NCBI GenBank assembly: GCA_028713915.1
Contig: JAQTNK010000002.1
Span: forward strand, 102,899 to 166,898
Source: Rhodocyclaceae bacterium
Lineage (GTDB): Bacteria; Pseudomonadota; Gammaproteobacteria; Burkholderiales; Rhodocyclaceae
Length of the DNA stretch: 64,000 nt
Direction: 5' to 3'
Both the position numbers and the translations under genes were made by a program. Shown one piece after another: positions 40,699-49,735 of the stretch. The notes below the pieces were generated by a model. That model searched no databases. It was not told the DNA's origin and saw nothing but the letters and a program-made list of their open reading frames with translations. Each line of letters starts with the position of its first letter. The stretch's first letter is position 1.

Positions 40699-41718
40699 TC
40701 ACGGCTGCTTGAGCAGCTCCGGCTGGCGTTCCAGCACCCGCAGGCAACTGTCCACCACGCGGCTGTCGTAGAGGTGGCCGCTGCCCTGGCGCAGCTCGGC
40801 GATGGCCGCCTCGAGCCCGAGCGCGGCGCGGTACGGGCGGTGGGAACTCATGGCCTCGACGACGTCGGCCACGGCGATGATCTTCGTTTCCAGCGTCAGT
40901 TCGTTGCCCTTGAGCCCGTCCGGATAGCCGCTGCCGTCGAGCCGCTCGTGATGGTGCAGCACCATCTGGCCGATGGGCCACGGGAAGTCGATGTCGCCGA
41001 GCAACTCTTCGCCGGCCTTGGCATGCAGGCGCACGATGCTGCGCTCCTCGTCGCGCAGCCGGCCGGGCTTGCTGAGGATCTCGGTCGGCACCTGGATCTT
41101 GCCGACGTCATGGATGAGGGCGCCCAGGCGGATGCCGTCGATGCTTTCCAGCGCCAGTCCCATGTCCTCGGCGATGGCGGCGGCGAGCAGGGCGACGCGC
41201 TTCTGGTGGCCGTCGGTGTAGGGGTCGCGCAGCTCGATGGCGCGCGCCATCGCCATGACGGTCTGCTCCAGCGTGTCGCGCACGCGCCGGTTGGCGCGAT
41301 CGATTTCCTCCTGCTGGAAGCGCACTTCGACGGCGCGGTAGATCGCCTCCACCAGGGCATCCGGATCGATGGGCTTGGTGACGTAGCGGTTCACGCCGAG
41401 CTCGATGGCGCGGATCAGGTAGTCGCGGTCGCTGTAGGCGGTGATGACGATGATGGGAACGTCGCGGGACGCCGCCTTGATGTGCGCCGCCATCTGCAGG
41501 CCGTCCATTTCCGGCATCTTGATGTCGGTGATGACGATGTCGTGATGGTCGGCGCGGAACGCGTCCAGGCCGAGGCGGCCGTTGTCGGCGACGACCAGGC
41601 GCTTGACGCGGCGTTCGAGGAAGCGCGCGAGCTGGCCGCGCACCTCGGCGTCGTCCTCGACGTACAGCACCGACAAGGTGCGCAGAAAATCGGCGTGGCC
41701 GCGGCGGGCTTCATCCAT
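40699..41718 (-). CDS. response regulator with HD-GYP output domain
   Basis: A 339-residue protein. Residues 12-130 are a receiver domain with acidic pair EDD (21-23), phospho-acceptor Asp65 in VITDIKMPEMDG, and the Lys of TKPID. After a helical linker comes an HD-GYP domain (about 150-335) with LIHDVGKI and HHHERLDGSGYPDG, the full signature of c-di-GMP phosphodiesterases. It should hydrolyse c-di-GMP when phosphorylated by the kinase encoded immediately upstream, whose gene it overlaps by 8 nt. Target processes such as motility, biofilm or pili are not shown by the sequence, although type IV pilus genes are in the same window. Confidence 0.92.
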   Translation of the reverse strand: MDEARRGHADFLRTLSVLYVEDDAEVRGQLARFLERRVKRLVVADNGRLGLDAFRADHHDIVITDIKMPEMDGLQMAAHIKAASRDVPIIVITAYSDRDYLIRAIELGVNRYVTKPIDPDALVEAIYRAVEVRFQQEEIDRANRRVRDTLEQTVMAMARAIELRDPYTDGHQKRVALLAAAIAEDMGLALESIDGIRLGALIHDVGKIQVPTEILSKPGRLRDEERSIVRLHAKAGEELLGDIDFPWPIGQMVLHHHERLDGSGYPDGLKGNELTLETKIIAVADVVEAMSSHRPYRAALGLEAAIAELRQGSGHLYDSRVVDSCLRVLERQPELLKQP

Positions 41719-43150
41719 GCTGCGCTCCCGCGGCGGCCGCCTTCAAGGGGATCGAGACGACGAAACGCGCCCCGGCCGGAGTGTTCGATGCCGCGATGCT
41801 GCCGTTCATGTTCTTCTCGATGATCATTTTTGCCATGTAAAGACCGATGCCGCTGCCCTGTTCCTTGGTCGTGAAGTAGGGCTCGAAAATCTTCGCCAGC
41901 ACTTCTTCCGGAATGCCGCCCGCGGTGTCGTCCACCGTGACGTTGGCGCGGCCGGCTTCCGCCGCGAGCCGCACCGCGATGCGCCCGCCCGGACCGCGCT
42001 GCTGCAGCGCTTCCTTGGCGTTGATCAGCAGGTTGAGCAGCGCCTGGCTGAACTGGGACGGATAGCCTTCGGCGACCACGCCGGCCGGGATGTCCGCCGC
42101 GACTTCGATATTGTAGTTCTTGAGCGAAGCCTCGGTGATGAAGAGCGCGTCGCGCACCGCGGCGCCGACGTCGAAGTCCGCCATCTCGCGGTCGGGCCGG
42201 AAGAAGTCGCGGAAATCGTCGATGGTGTGGGACATGCGCTCGAGCAGCCGCTGCGCGTCGGCCGTGGCCTGGCGCAGGTTCGCGCTCGTCATGGTGCCGT
42301 ATTCGTAGTCGTCGCGGATGTTGTGGATCAGCAGGCCGAGGGCGTTGAGCGGCTGGCGCCACTGGTGGGCGATGTTGTGCACCATTTCGCCCATGGAAGC
42401 GAGGCGCGATTGCTGGATCAGCAAGTGGTCCTTCTCGCGGTTGCGCGCCACTTCCTGCTGCACCCGGTCCTCGAGCGTGGCGGCGAGCTGGCGCAGATGC
42501 TGCTGGGAGTCGCGCACTTCGTCGCGCATGTCGGCGAAGCTGCGCACCAGCTCGCCGATCTCGTCGCCGCCGGCGCGCGGCAGCGGGGCGTCGAACTGCC
42601 CGGCGGCGAGGGCATGCGACGCCGCCGCGAGGCGACCCACGGGACGCCGCACGGTCGCTTCCAGCATCACGGCGGCGAGCGCCAAGGCCAGCAGCGTGGT
42701 GACGGCGAGAGCGACGATCAGCCGGCTCTGCGCGGCGCGGATTTCGGCCAGCAGCGGCGCTTGCGAGATCAGCACGCGCAGCGTCGCCGCCGGGTTGCCG
42801 CCGATGCGCAGCACCAGCTCGTGCTGGACGTCGTCGGCGCCCGCCGCGGGCAGCGGCGTTCCCGCCAGCGGATAGAGGCGGCGGCCGCGCGCGTCGAGAA
42901 GCTCGACGGCCCGCCATTCGGGATTGCCCTGGCGCACCTGGTCGAGCGTGTCGTGAAGGTCGCCGAGCTGGCCGGCCAGCACCATCGGCGTCAGGCCCTC
43001 GCCCAGCGTCGTCAGCGCGCGGTGCTGCAGGCGCTGGTTCGCCTCGACCTGGTAGCGCGTGGCGTCGGGCATCCAGACGACATAGAGATAGCCGACCAGG
43101 AAAGCGTAGGTCAGCGCCAGCAGCAGGAAGATCTTGCTGCGCAGCGTCAC
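41711..43150 (-). CDS. membrane sensor histidine kinase
   Basis: A 479-residue kinase: first membrane helix at about 8-27, a periplasmic sensing region (about 28-150), second helix (about 152-175), HAMP domain, coiled coil, and HisKA/HATPase domains. The phospho-acceptor region reads MVHNIAHQWRQPLNAL, with His262 as acceptor; this HQWRQPL variant of the H-box is shared by a subgroup of kinases. The ATPase part has LLNLLINAKEAL, DDTAGGIPEEV and GSGIGLYMAKMIIEKNM. The start is GTG overlapping the stop of the PhnD-type gene (GTGA). It likely reads the binding protein state and phosphorylates the HD-GYP regulator. Confidence 0.92.
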   Translation of the reverse strand: MTLRSKIFLLLALTYAFLVGYLYVVWMPDATRYQVEANQRLQHRALTTLGEGLTPMVLAGQLGDLHDTLDQVRQGNPEWRAVELLDARGRRLYPLAGTPLPAAGADDVQHELVLRIGGNPAATLRVLISQAPLLAEIRAAQSRLIVALAVTTLLALALAAVMLEATVRRPVGRLAAASHALAAGQFDAPLPRAGGDEIGELVRSFADMRDEVRDSQQHLRQLAATLEDRVQQEVARNREKDHLLIQQSRLASMGEMVHNIAHQWRQPLNALGLLIHNIRDDYEYGTMTSANLRQATADAQRLLERMSHTIDDFRDFFRPDREMADFDVGAAVRDALFITEASLKNYNIEVAADIPAGVVAEGYPSQFSQALLNLLINAKEALQQRGPGGRIAVRLAAEAGRANVTVDDTAGGIPEEVLAKIFEPYFTTKEQGSGIGLYMAKMIIEKNMNGSIAASNTPAGARFVVSIPLKAAAAGAQHG

Positions 43151-43968
43151 GGCGCGGCGGCCGGTTCGGGCACGAAGAACTCGCGCAGCCCGAGTTCGCG
43201 CAGGGGCTCGTAATCGCGGGCCGCAGCCGCGATCGGGCGCGTCATCGGCACTTCCTTCAGCAGCTGGGCGCCCTCGGGACTCGCCGCCATCGCCAGGAAG
43301 GCGGCGCGCACCGCTTCGCGCACGTCGGCCGGAACGCGCGGATGGGCGGCGACCGGGTGCGTGGGAAACGGACGCGTCGTATGCAAGACGCGCAGTTGCT
43401 CCCGCACGGAGTCCTTCTGCTCGTCCAGGGTCTTCTGCACGCCGCCGCCGGCTGCGGCCAAGCCCTGCACGACGGAAAGATACGTCGCGGTGTGGGACTT
43501 CACGTAGATCGGCTTGAAGCGGATCTTGAACGTGCGCGCCAGCTCGGCGCGGATCAGCAGGCTGGCGCCGATGGCGTTGGGCGCCGGAAAGGCGATCTCG
43601 GCGCCCTCGAGGTCGGCGGCGGAATGGACCGGACTGTCCTTGCGCACCACCAGGATGCCGAAGATCGGCGTCGCGTCGCGCACCAGCGGCACGTAAGCCT
43701 GGGGGTTCTCGACCACCAGGTAAGGATTCATGTAGCTGAAGTCGAAGGCGCCGGCGTTGTAGCGGCGCTCGAACTCGGGAATGTCGGGCGTGGTGACTAG
43801 CGTGAAGTGGTGGCCGGTGCGCCGTTCGAGGTCGGCCAGGATCGGCGTCCAGATGGCGAAAAGCTGGCGCCGTTCGAACTGCGGCGTGACGCCGAAGCTG
43901 AATTCGGCAGCGAGGACAGTCCCCGCGACGCACCACAGAAAGCACAGCCCCAAGGCTTTGCGGATCAT
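43147..43968 (-). CDS. PhnD-type periplasmic binding protein
   Basis: A 273-residue protein with a Sec signal peptide (about 1-20, ending VLAAE) and a periplasmic binding fold of the phosphate/phosphite/phosphonate family: FSFGVTPQFERRQLFAIWTP, DFSYMNPYLVVENP, PIFGILVVRKDSPVHSAADLEG, FPAPNAIGASLLIRAELA. No permease or ATPase genes are adjacent; instead its stop overlaps the start of a sensor kinase. That arrangement suggests a ligand-sensing role for the kinase rather than transport. The ligand cannot be told. First gene of the three-gene minus-strand operon. Confidence 0.85.
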   Translation of the reverse strand: MIRKALGLCFLWCVAGTVLAAEFSFGVTPQFERRQLFAIWTPILADLERRTGHHFTLVTTPDIPEFERRYNAGAFDFSYMNPYLVVENPQAYVPLVRDATPIFGILVVRKDSPVHSAADLEGAEIAFPAPNAIGASLLIRAELARTFKIRFKPIYVKSHTATYLSVVQGLAAAGGGVQKTLDEQKDSVREQLRVLHTTRPFPTHPVAAHPRVPADVREAVRAAFLAMAASPEGAQLLKEVPMTRPIAAAARDYEPLRELGLREFFVPEPAAAP

Positions 43969-44116
43969 TTCGATTCCCCTTCGTCAGGGCTCATCTTAGC
44001 CCATGGAGCGAGCATGGGGAATGCGAAATGTTGCCGCGTTCGAAGGTTGCCGCGTTCGCCCGCGGCGACATCGAATCGCGGCGGCGCCGACGTTCAGCCC
44101 GGCGGCGCGCGGCGCT
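43969..44116. other. intergenic region with a 13-bp direct repeat
   Basis: Between the PhnD-type gene and folE2 (transcribed the same way). GTTGCCGCGTTCG occurs twice, around 44030-44042 and 44046-44058. The promoter of the signalling operon is expected here, but I could not identify hexamers with confidence. Confidence 0.4.
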
Positions 44117-44905
44117 TCAGAACTGCTTCTTGTTGAGTTCGATCAGCGCGTAGGCCGAGTGATTGTGGATCGACTCGAAGTTCTCCGATTCGACCATGTA
44201 GGCGTCGATGCGCGCGTCGGCATTCAGCGCGCCGGCGACGTCGCGGACGATGTCCTCTACGAACTTCGGGTTGTCGTAGGCGCGCTCGGTGACGTGCTTC
44301 TCGTCGGGGCGCTTGAGCAGGCCGAAAAGCTCGCAGGAAGCCTGGCTCTCGGCCATTTGCACGATTTCCTCGATCCAGACGAAGCTGTTGGTCGTCGCCG
44401 TGATGGTGATGTGCGAGCGCTGGTTGTGGGCGCCGCGATCCGAAATCTTCTTCGAGCACGGGCACAGGCTCGTTGCCGCGACGACGACCTTGGTGGTCTG
44501 GCGATAGCGGCCGCCTTCGAGGATTTCGCCGGTGAAGGTGACGTCATAGTCCATCAGGCTCTTGACCTTCGACACCGGCGCTTCCTTGTTGATGAAGTAG
44601 GGGAAGCTCATCTCGATGTGGCCGGTCTCGGCTTCCAGCAGCTTGACCATGTCGCGCAGCATGGACTCGAAGCTCTCGACCGAAATCTCGCGCTCGTGCG
44701 CGTTGAGAATCTCGACGAAGCGCGACATGTGCGTGCCCTTGAAGTTGTGCGGCAGGCCGACGTACATGTTGAACGTGGCGATGGTGTGCTGCACGCCGCC
44801 GCTCTTGTCGAGCACTTTCACGGGATGGCGGATCGACTTGATGCCGACCTTGTTGATCGGCAACTGGCGCGAATCCTTGCTGCTTTGTACGTCTGGAATG
44901 CTCAT
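44117..44905 (-). CDS. folE2: GTP cyclohydrolase IB (FolE2)
   Basis: A 262-residue enzyme forming 7,8-dihydroneopterin triphosphate from GTP, the entry to folate and to queuosine precursors. It belongs to the metal-flexible type IB family, unrelated in sequence to FolE. Signatures: [61 protein letters not shown] with the metal-binding Cys, and [19 protein letters not shown]. Start [14 protein letters not shown] at 44905 fits the family; a longer version from 44983 overlaps the intergenic region. Last gene after xseB-ispA-dxs, with a 74-nt gap from dxs. Confidence 0.93.
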   Translation of the reverse strand: MSIPDVQSSKDSRQLPINKVGIKSIRHPVKVLDKSGGVQHTIATFNMYVGLPHNFKGTHMSRFVEILNAHEREISVESFESMLRDMVKLLEAETGHIEMSFPYFINKEAPVSKVKSLMDYDVTFTGEILEGGRYRQTTKVVVAATSLCPCSKKISDRGAHNQRSHITITATTNSFVWIEEIVQMAESQASCELFGLLKRPDEKHVTERAYDNPKFVEDIVRDVAGALNADARIDAYMVESENFESIHNHSAYALIELNKKQF

Positions 44906-44979
44906 GGAATCCCTGGTGTTCACGGGGTGCTCTCCTTGGGGCGGTGTGACGGTCATGTTAGCGTTCCCGAGGAATTCAC

Positions 44980-46833
44980 TCAACTATGAAAGTTTCTGAT
45001 GCTGGCCACAATTCCATTTGCGTCCAGGCCGAGTTCGGCGAGCAGCTGGGCCTGGTCGCCGTGGTCGATGAAGCGGTCGGGCAGGCCCAGGCGCAAGAGC
45101 GGCGTCTTCAAGCCCTGGACTTCCAGCGATCGGGCGATCTCGGCGCCGGCGCCGCCGACCACGGAATTTTCCTCGATGCTGACGAGCAGCGCGTGCGCGG
45201 CGGCAAGCTCCTTCACCAGCTCATGGTCGAGCGGCTTGACGAAGCGCATGTTGGCGACCGTCGCATCGAGCGTCTCGCCGGCCTGCAGGGCCGGGGCGAG
45301 CAGGGTGCCGAAGGCGAGCAGGGCGATGCCGCGGCCGCGGCGGCGGACTTCGCCCTTGCCGACGGGCAGCGTCTCGAGCCCGGCCGCCAGCGCTACGCCG
45401 GGCCCGGTGCCGCGCGGGTAGCGCACGGCGGTGGGCGCGTCGAGCCGGTAGGCGGTGGTCAGCATCTGGCGGCATTCGTTCTCGTCGGCCGGCGCCATGA
45501 CCACCAGGTTCGGGATGCAGGCCAGGAAGGAAAGATCGAAGGCGCCGTTGTGCGTGGCGCCGTCGGCGCCGACGAGGCCGCCGCGGTCGATCGCCAGCAT
45601 CACCGGCAGGTTCTGCAAAGCGATGTCGTGCACGAGCTGGTCGTAGGCGCGCTGCAGGAACGTCGAGTAGATGGCGACGACGGGCTTCATGCCCTCGCAG
45701 GCCAGCCCCGCGGCGAAAGTCAGCGCGTGCTGCTCGGCGATGCCGACATCGTGATAGCGGTCGGGAAACTCCTCGGCGAAGCGCACCAGGCCGGAACCTT
45801 CGCGCATGGCGGGCGTGATGCCGATCAGGCGGTCGTCGGCCTGCGCCATGTCGCACAGCCAGTCGCCGAAAATTTGCGTGTAGGTGAGGCGGCCAGAGCC
45901 CTTGCCGGCGGCGATGCCGTTGGCGGCGTCGAACTTGGCGACGCCGTGATAGAGGATCGGGTCGGCCTCCGCCAGCTTGTAGCCCTGGCCCTTCTTCGTG
46001 ACGACGTGCAGGAACTGCGGGCCTTTCAGCTGGCGCAGGTTCTGCAGCGTCGGGATCAGCGAGTCGAGGTCGTGGCCGTCGATCGGGCCGATGTAGTTGA
46101 AGCCGAATTCCTCGAACAGCGTGCTCGGCACGATCATGCCTTTGACATGCTCCTCGGCGCGCTTGGCGAGTTCCAGCAGCGTCGGCGTCGCCGAGAGCAC
46201 CTTCTCGCCGGCGCGGCGCGCGGCGTTGAAGGTGCGCCCCGACAGCAGCCGCGCCAGGTACTTGTTGAGCGCGCCGACCGGCTGCGAGATCGACATGTCG
46301 TTGTCGTTGAGGATGACGAGCAGGTTGGCGTCGTTGACGCCGGCGTTGTTGAGGGCTTCGAAGGCCTGGCCGGCCGACATGGCGCCGTCGCCGATGACGG
46401 CGACGATGCGGCGTTCCTCGCCCTTGGCGCGTGCCGCCACGGCCATGCCCAGCGCCGCCGAAATCGAAGTCGACGAATGGCCGACGCCGAAGGTGTCATA
46501 GCTGCTCTCGCAGCGGCGCGGGAAGCCCGAGACGCCGTCCTTCATGCGCAGCCGGGCCATGCCGGCACGCCGTCCGGTGAGCACCTTGTGGGCGTAGGTC
46601 TGGTGGCCGACGTCCCAGACCAGGCGGTCCTCCGGCGTGTCGAAGACGTAGTGCAGCGCGACCGTGAGCTCGACCGTGCCGAGGTTGGACGACAAGTGGC
46701 CGCCGGTCTTGGCGACCGACTCGACGAGGAAGGCGCGCAGTTCGTCGGCCAGCCTGGACAGGTCCTCGCGCGCCAGCTGCCTGAGCTCGGCGGGGGAATT
46801 CACGCTTTCGAGGAGAGGGAAGGCGGTCGGCAT
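44980..46833 (-). CDS. dxs: 1-deoxy-D-xylulose-5-phosphate synthase
   Basis: A 617-residue thiamine-diphosphate enzyme condensing pyruvate and glyceraldehyde 3-phosphate, the first step of the MEP isoprenoid pathway. Motifs: [36 protein letters not shown], the ThDP site [30 protein letters not shown], and [20 protein letters not shown]. The ATG overlaps the stop of ispA (ATGA). The pathway continues in this window with ispA and, 12 kb away, ispH. Length and motif set are complete. Confidence 0.97.
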   Translation of the reverse strand: MPTAFPLLESVNSPAELRQLAREDLSRLADELRAFLVESVAKTGGHLSSNLGTVELTVALHYVFDTPEDRLVWDVGHQTYAHKVLTGRRAGMARLRMKDGVSGFPRRCESSYDTFGVGHSSTSISAALGMAVAARAKGEERRIVAVIGDGAMSAGQAFEALNNAGVNDANLLVILNDNDMSISQPVGALNKYLARLLSGRTFNAARRAGEKVLSATPTLLELAKRAEEHVKGMIVPSTLFEEFGFNYIGPIDGHDLDSLIPTLQNLRQLKGPQFLHVVTKKGQGYKLAEADPILYHGVAKFDAANGIAAGKGSGRLTYTQIFGDWLCDMAQADDRLIGITPAMREGSGLVRFAEEFPDRYHDVGIAEQHALTFAAGLACEGMKPVVAIYSTFLQRAYDQLVHDIALQNLPVMLAIDRGGLVGADGATHNGAFDLSFLACIPNLVVMAPADENECRQMLTTAYRLDAPTAVRYPRGTGPGVALAAGLETLPVGKGEVRRRGRGIALLAFGTLLAPALQAGETLDATVANMRFVKPLDHELVKELAAAHALLVSIEENSVVGGAGAEIARSLEVQGLKTPLLRLGLPDRFIDHGDQAQLLAELGLDANGIVASIRNFHS

Positions 46834-47723
46834 CAGAAACTGCGCTCGACGATGAAGTCGGTGAGTTCGTGCAGGCGCCGGGCGCGCTCGCCGAAGGCGG
46901 CCAGCGCTGCGTGGGCGTCGGCGCGCAATTCGGCGGCTTTGTCCTTGGCGCGCTGGCTGCCGAGCAGATTCACATACGTCGGCTTGCCCTGGGCGGCATC
47001 CTTGCCGGCGGTCTTGCCGAGCGTCGCCGTGCTGGCCTCGGCGTCGAGGATGTCGTCGACGACCTGGAACAACAGCCCGGCGCGGTTGGCGAAATGGGTG
47101 AGGCGTTCGAGCGCCTCGGCGTCGGCATTGCCGCAGTGGGCGCCGAGCAGGACGGCGGCGCGGATCAGCGCGCCGGTCTTGTGGATGTGCATGAATTCGA
47201 GCTCGGCCAGCGTCAGCGCCTTGCCGACGGCGGCGAGATCGATGGCCTGGCCGCCGGCCATGCCGCGCGAGCCGGCGGCGTGGGCGAGCAGGGCCAGCAT
47301 GGCGAGCTGGCGCGTTGCATCGGCGGCCACCGGCGCTTCGGCCAGCACCTGGAACGCCTGCGTCTGCAGCGCGTCGCCGACCAGCAGGGCGGTGGCTTCG
47401 TCGTATTCGACGTGGCAGGTCGGCTTGCCGCGCCGCAGGACGTCGTCGTCCATGCAGGGCAGATCGTCGTGCACCAAGGAATAGACGTGGATCATCTCGA
47501 CGGCGCTGGCGGCGCGGTCGAGCGGCGCGGCGTCGGCGCCGAAAATTTCGCCGGCGGCGTGGCACAGCAGCGGGCGCACGCGCTTGCCGCCGCCGAGGGC
47601 GACGTAGCGCATGGCTTCGTGCAGGCGCGCGGGCGCCGCGGCGGCGGCCGGCAGCAGCTGCTCCAGTGCGGTTTCCGTGCGCTGTTGGACGGCGCACATC
47701 CAGGTGGCGAAATCCATCGCCAT
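46833..47723 (-). CDS. ispA: (2E,6E)-farnesyl diphosphate synthase
   Basis: A 296-residue polyprenyl synthase building C15 farnesyl diphosphate. The two Asp-rich motifs are [20 protein letters not shown] and [26 protein letters not shown] and [14 protein letters not shown] are also present. It starts at the ATG overlapping the xseB stop, and its own stop overlaps dxs, so xseB-ispA-dxs are translationally coupled. A longer upstream frame shadows xseB. Farnesyl diphosphate leads to undecaprenyl phosphate used by MraY, and to ubiquinone. Confidence 0.96.
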   Translation of the reverse strand: MAMDFATWMCAVQQRTETALEQLLPAAAAAPARLHEAMRYVALGGGKRVRPLLCHAAGEIFGADAAPLDRAASAVEMIHVYSLVHDDLPCMDDDVLRRGKPTCHVEYDEATALLVGDALQTQAFQVLAEAPVAADATRQLAMLALLAHAAGSRGMAGGQAIDLAAVGKALTLAELEFMHIHKTGALIRAAVLLGAHCGNADAEALERLTHFANRAGLLFQVVDDILDAEASTATLGKTAGKDAAQGKPTYVNLLGSQRAKDKAAELRADAHAALAAFGERARRLHELTDFIVERSF

Positions 47724-47959
47724 CAGTCCGCGCTCTCGCCGGCGTTCGCCAGCTCGCGCAAGTTGCCGTTCTCGAGCACGCGGATCTTCTGTTCGGCGGC
47801 CGCCAGGCGCTCCTGGCAGGTCTTCAGCAGCGCCATGCCGCGCTCGTAGTTGGCGAGGGATTCCTCGAGCGGCGCATCGCCGCCTTCCATGGTCTGGACG
47901 ATGCGCTCCAGTTCCTGGAGGGCGGCTTCGAAGGACACAGGTGGCGGGACGGCGGGCAT
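47723..47959 (-). CDS. xseB: exodeoxyribonuclease VII small subunit
   Basis: A 78-residue helical protein forming the XseA-XseB nuclease that degrades single-stranded DNA. The family core [20 protein letters not shown] followed by [18 protein letters not shown] and [11 protein letters not shown] is clear. I used the ATG at 47959; a TTG at 47971 would add four residues. First gene of the xseB-ispA-dxs(-folE2) run and divergent from the Rieske oxygenase. The large subunit gene is not in the window. Confidence 0.93.
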   Translation of the reverse strand: MPAVPPPVSFEAALQELERIVQTMEGGDAPLEESLANYERGMALLKTCQERLAAAEQKIRVLENGNLRELANAGESAD

Positions 47960-48026
47960 GAGGATGCGCAAGATTGATGGGAAACACGTAAAAATAGCGT
48001 ATCGGCTGCCCCTAGGTCAAATTGGC

Positions 48027-48032
48027 TATACT
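48027..48032 (+). promoter_or_regulatory. possible -10 element for the Rieske oxygenase gene
   Basis: TATACT lies about 75 nt before the ATG, inside the divergent xseB/oxygenase gap. No good -35 at the right distance, so this is tentative. Confidence 0.3.
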
Positions 48033-48106
48033 CGCGCCCTCGCGCTGCGGGGGCGTACAGCCCCTGTTCCTGCTGTGTCCGCACCATTTCCTGGAGGTTG
48101 GGGATC

Positions 48107-49213
48107 ATGCCCGAAATTGCGTCCCCCGCGCTGGTTGCCCCCGTCGTCTCGCAGCTTCCCGCCGCCTGGTATTTCGACGAGCAGCTGTTCGCGCTGGAGC
48201 AGAAGCTCTTCTTCGCTGCCGGGCCCGGCTATGTCGGCCACGAGCTGATGGTGCCCGAGCTCTACAACTACCGCTCGACGGAATGGCGCGACCACGCCAA
48301 GCTGCTGGTGCGCCAGCCCGACGGCGTCTATGAAATGTCCAACGTCTGCCGCCATCGCCAGGCCATCATGCTGCAGGGCGCCGGCACCGCGCAGAACATC
48401 GTCTGCCCGGTGCACCGCTGGACCTACGACACGCAGGGCACACTGATCGGCGCGCCGCATTTTCCCGCCAATCCCTGCCTCAACCTCGGCAAGCGCAAGC
48501 TCGAAAGCTGGAACGGGCTGCTGTTCAAGGGGCCGCGCGCGGCGGCGGCCGATCTCGCCGGCATGGCGATGGCGGGCGAGTTCGACTTCTCGGGCTACAA
48601 GCTCGACCGCGTCGAACTGCATCAATGCAATTACAACTGGAAGACTTTCATCGAGGTCTACCTCGAGGACTATCACGTCGTGCCCTTCCATCCGGGGCTG
48701 GGCCACTTCGTCACCTGCGACGACCTCGCCTGGCAATTCGGCGACTGGTATTCGGTGCAGAAAGTGGGCATCACTGCGCTGACAAAGGCCGGCTCGCCGG
48801 CCTACGGCCGCTGGCAGAAGGCCGTGCTCGAGTCCTACGGCGCCGGCAAGCCGAAGCAGGGCGCAGTGTGGCTCACTTATTATCCGAATGTCATGGTCGA
48901 GTGGTATCCGCACGTGCTGGTCGTGTCCAGCCTGATCCCGCAGGACGTCGACAAGACCTTGAACGTCGTCGAGTTCTACTATCCGGAGGACATCGTCGAT
49001 TTCGAGCGCGAGTTCGTCGCCGCCGAGCAGGCCGCCTACATGGAAACCGCCATCGAGGACGACGACATTGGCGAACGCATGGACCGCGGCCGCCATGCCC
49101 TGTGGCGGGAAGGGCGCAGCGAAGTCGGCCCGTACCAGTCGCCGACCGAGGACGGCATGCGGCATTTCCACGCGTTCTACCGGCGCGTCATGGCCGGTCA
49201 TTGGCCGGCGTAG
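48107..49213 (+). CDS. Rieske-type ring-hydroxylating oxygenase, alpha subunit-like
   Basis: A 368-residue protein. The Rieske [2Fe-2S] ligands are C81-x-H83 (NVCRHRQAIM) and C100-x2-H103 (NIVCPVHRW). The mononuclear iron domain has NWKTFIEVYLEDYHVVPFH with the two His of a 2-His-1-carboxylate site. It should hydroxylate or demethylate an aromatic, sterol or quaternary-amine type substrate using electrons from a reductase not encoded nearby. ATG at 48107 has GGAGG 9 nt upstream. As I recall, an orphan gene of this kind divergent from xseB is common in betaproteobacteria, which suggests a housekeeping role; the substrate is unknown. Confidence 0.85.
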   Translation: MPEIASPALVAPVVSQLPAAWYFDEQLFALEQKLFFAAGPGYVGHELMVPELYNYRSTEWRDHAKLLVRQPDGVYEMSNVCRHRQAIMLQGAGTAQNIVCPVHRWTYDTQGTLIGAPHFPANPCLNLGKRKLESWNGLLFKGPRAAAADLAGMAMAGEFDFSGYKLDRVELHQCNYNWKTFIEVYLEDYHVVPFHPGLGHFVTCDDLAWQFGDWYSVQKVGITALTKAGSPAYGRWQKAVLESYGAGKPKQGAVWLTYYPNVMVEWYPHVLVVSSLIPQDVDKTLNVVEFYYPEDIVDFEREFVAAEQAAYMETAIEDDDIGERMDRGRHALWREGRSEVGPYQSPTEDGMRHFHAFYRRVMAGHWPA

Positions 49214-49302
49214 ACGCCCGGCGCAATCGCCCGGCGGCATTGCCGGCGCGCCTGCGCCGCAGGACTGAGTTATAGTTTGCCCGTAACAACTTCAGGGAAC
49301 CA

Positions 49303-49380
49303 AAATGGCCCCCACGCTCACTTCGTTCGCTGCCCCCACTGGGGGCGCCGCCTCCCTCGGGGCGGCCCATCGGGAGGCAC
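49303..49380. repeat. GC-rich palindromic repeat upstream of the SpoIIAA-like gene
   Basis: The element contains CTGCCCCCACTGGGGGCG (5-bp stem, tight loop) and GCCGCCTCCCTCGGGGCGGC (6-bp stem), starting with GGCCCCCACGCTCACTTCG. It resembles short repeats that I recall as frequent between genes in Burkholderiales. It is different from the dcw family and ends right at the next start codon. Confidence 0.6.
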
Positions 49381-49381
49381 C

Positions 49382-49735
49382 ATGATCGCCATCGACCACA
49401 AGGACAAGCTCGTCACCGTCACCGTTCTGGGCGAATTCGCCCTCGCCGATTTCCAGGAATTCGAGCGTCTCGTCTATGACGAGGTGCCGTCCGGCGGGCC
49501 GGTGAACCTGCTTTTCGATCTGCGCGAGATGGTGAATTTCACGGTCGACATGGTGCTCGAGGAAATCAAGTTCAGCCGCGGCCACCAAGGCGAATTCAGC
49601 CGCATCGCCGTGCTCACCCACAGCCCGTGGGTGGCATGGACGGCCTGGCTCGAGCAGGTGTTCGTCTCCGCCGACCTGCGGGTTTTCGACGACGAGGCCG
49701 AGGCGCGCGGCTGGCTGACCGAGGTCTTCGAATGA
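49382..49735 (+). CDS. SpoIIAA/STAS-like protein
   Basis: A 117-residue protein with the pattern of the SpoIIAA-like family (STAS/SEC14-like fold): alternating strands MIAIDHKDKLVTVTVLGEF, VNLLFDLREMVNFT, SRIAVLTHSPWVAWTAW and a C-terminal EAEARGWLTEVFE helix. Related proteins are small cytoplasmic domains of unknown ligand. The ATG was chosen because everything upstream in frame belongs to the repeat at 49303-49380. Its stop overlaps the sulfurtransferase start (ATGA), so the two are coupled; the reason is unclear. Confidence 0.72.
   Translation: MIAIDHKDKLVTVTVLGEFALADFQEFERLVYDEVPSGGPVNLLFDLREMVNFTVDMVLEEIKFSRGHQGEFSRIAVLTHSPWVAWTAWLEQVFVSADLRVFDDEAEARGWLTEVFE

Noticed and set aside
44906..44983. 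Longer N-terminus of folE2
   Set aside because: Residues before MSIPDVQSS are not typical of FolE2 and fall in the dxs-folE2 gap.
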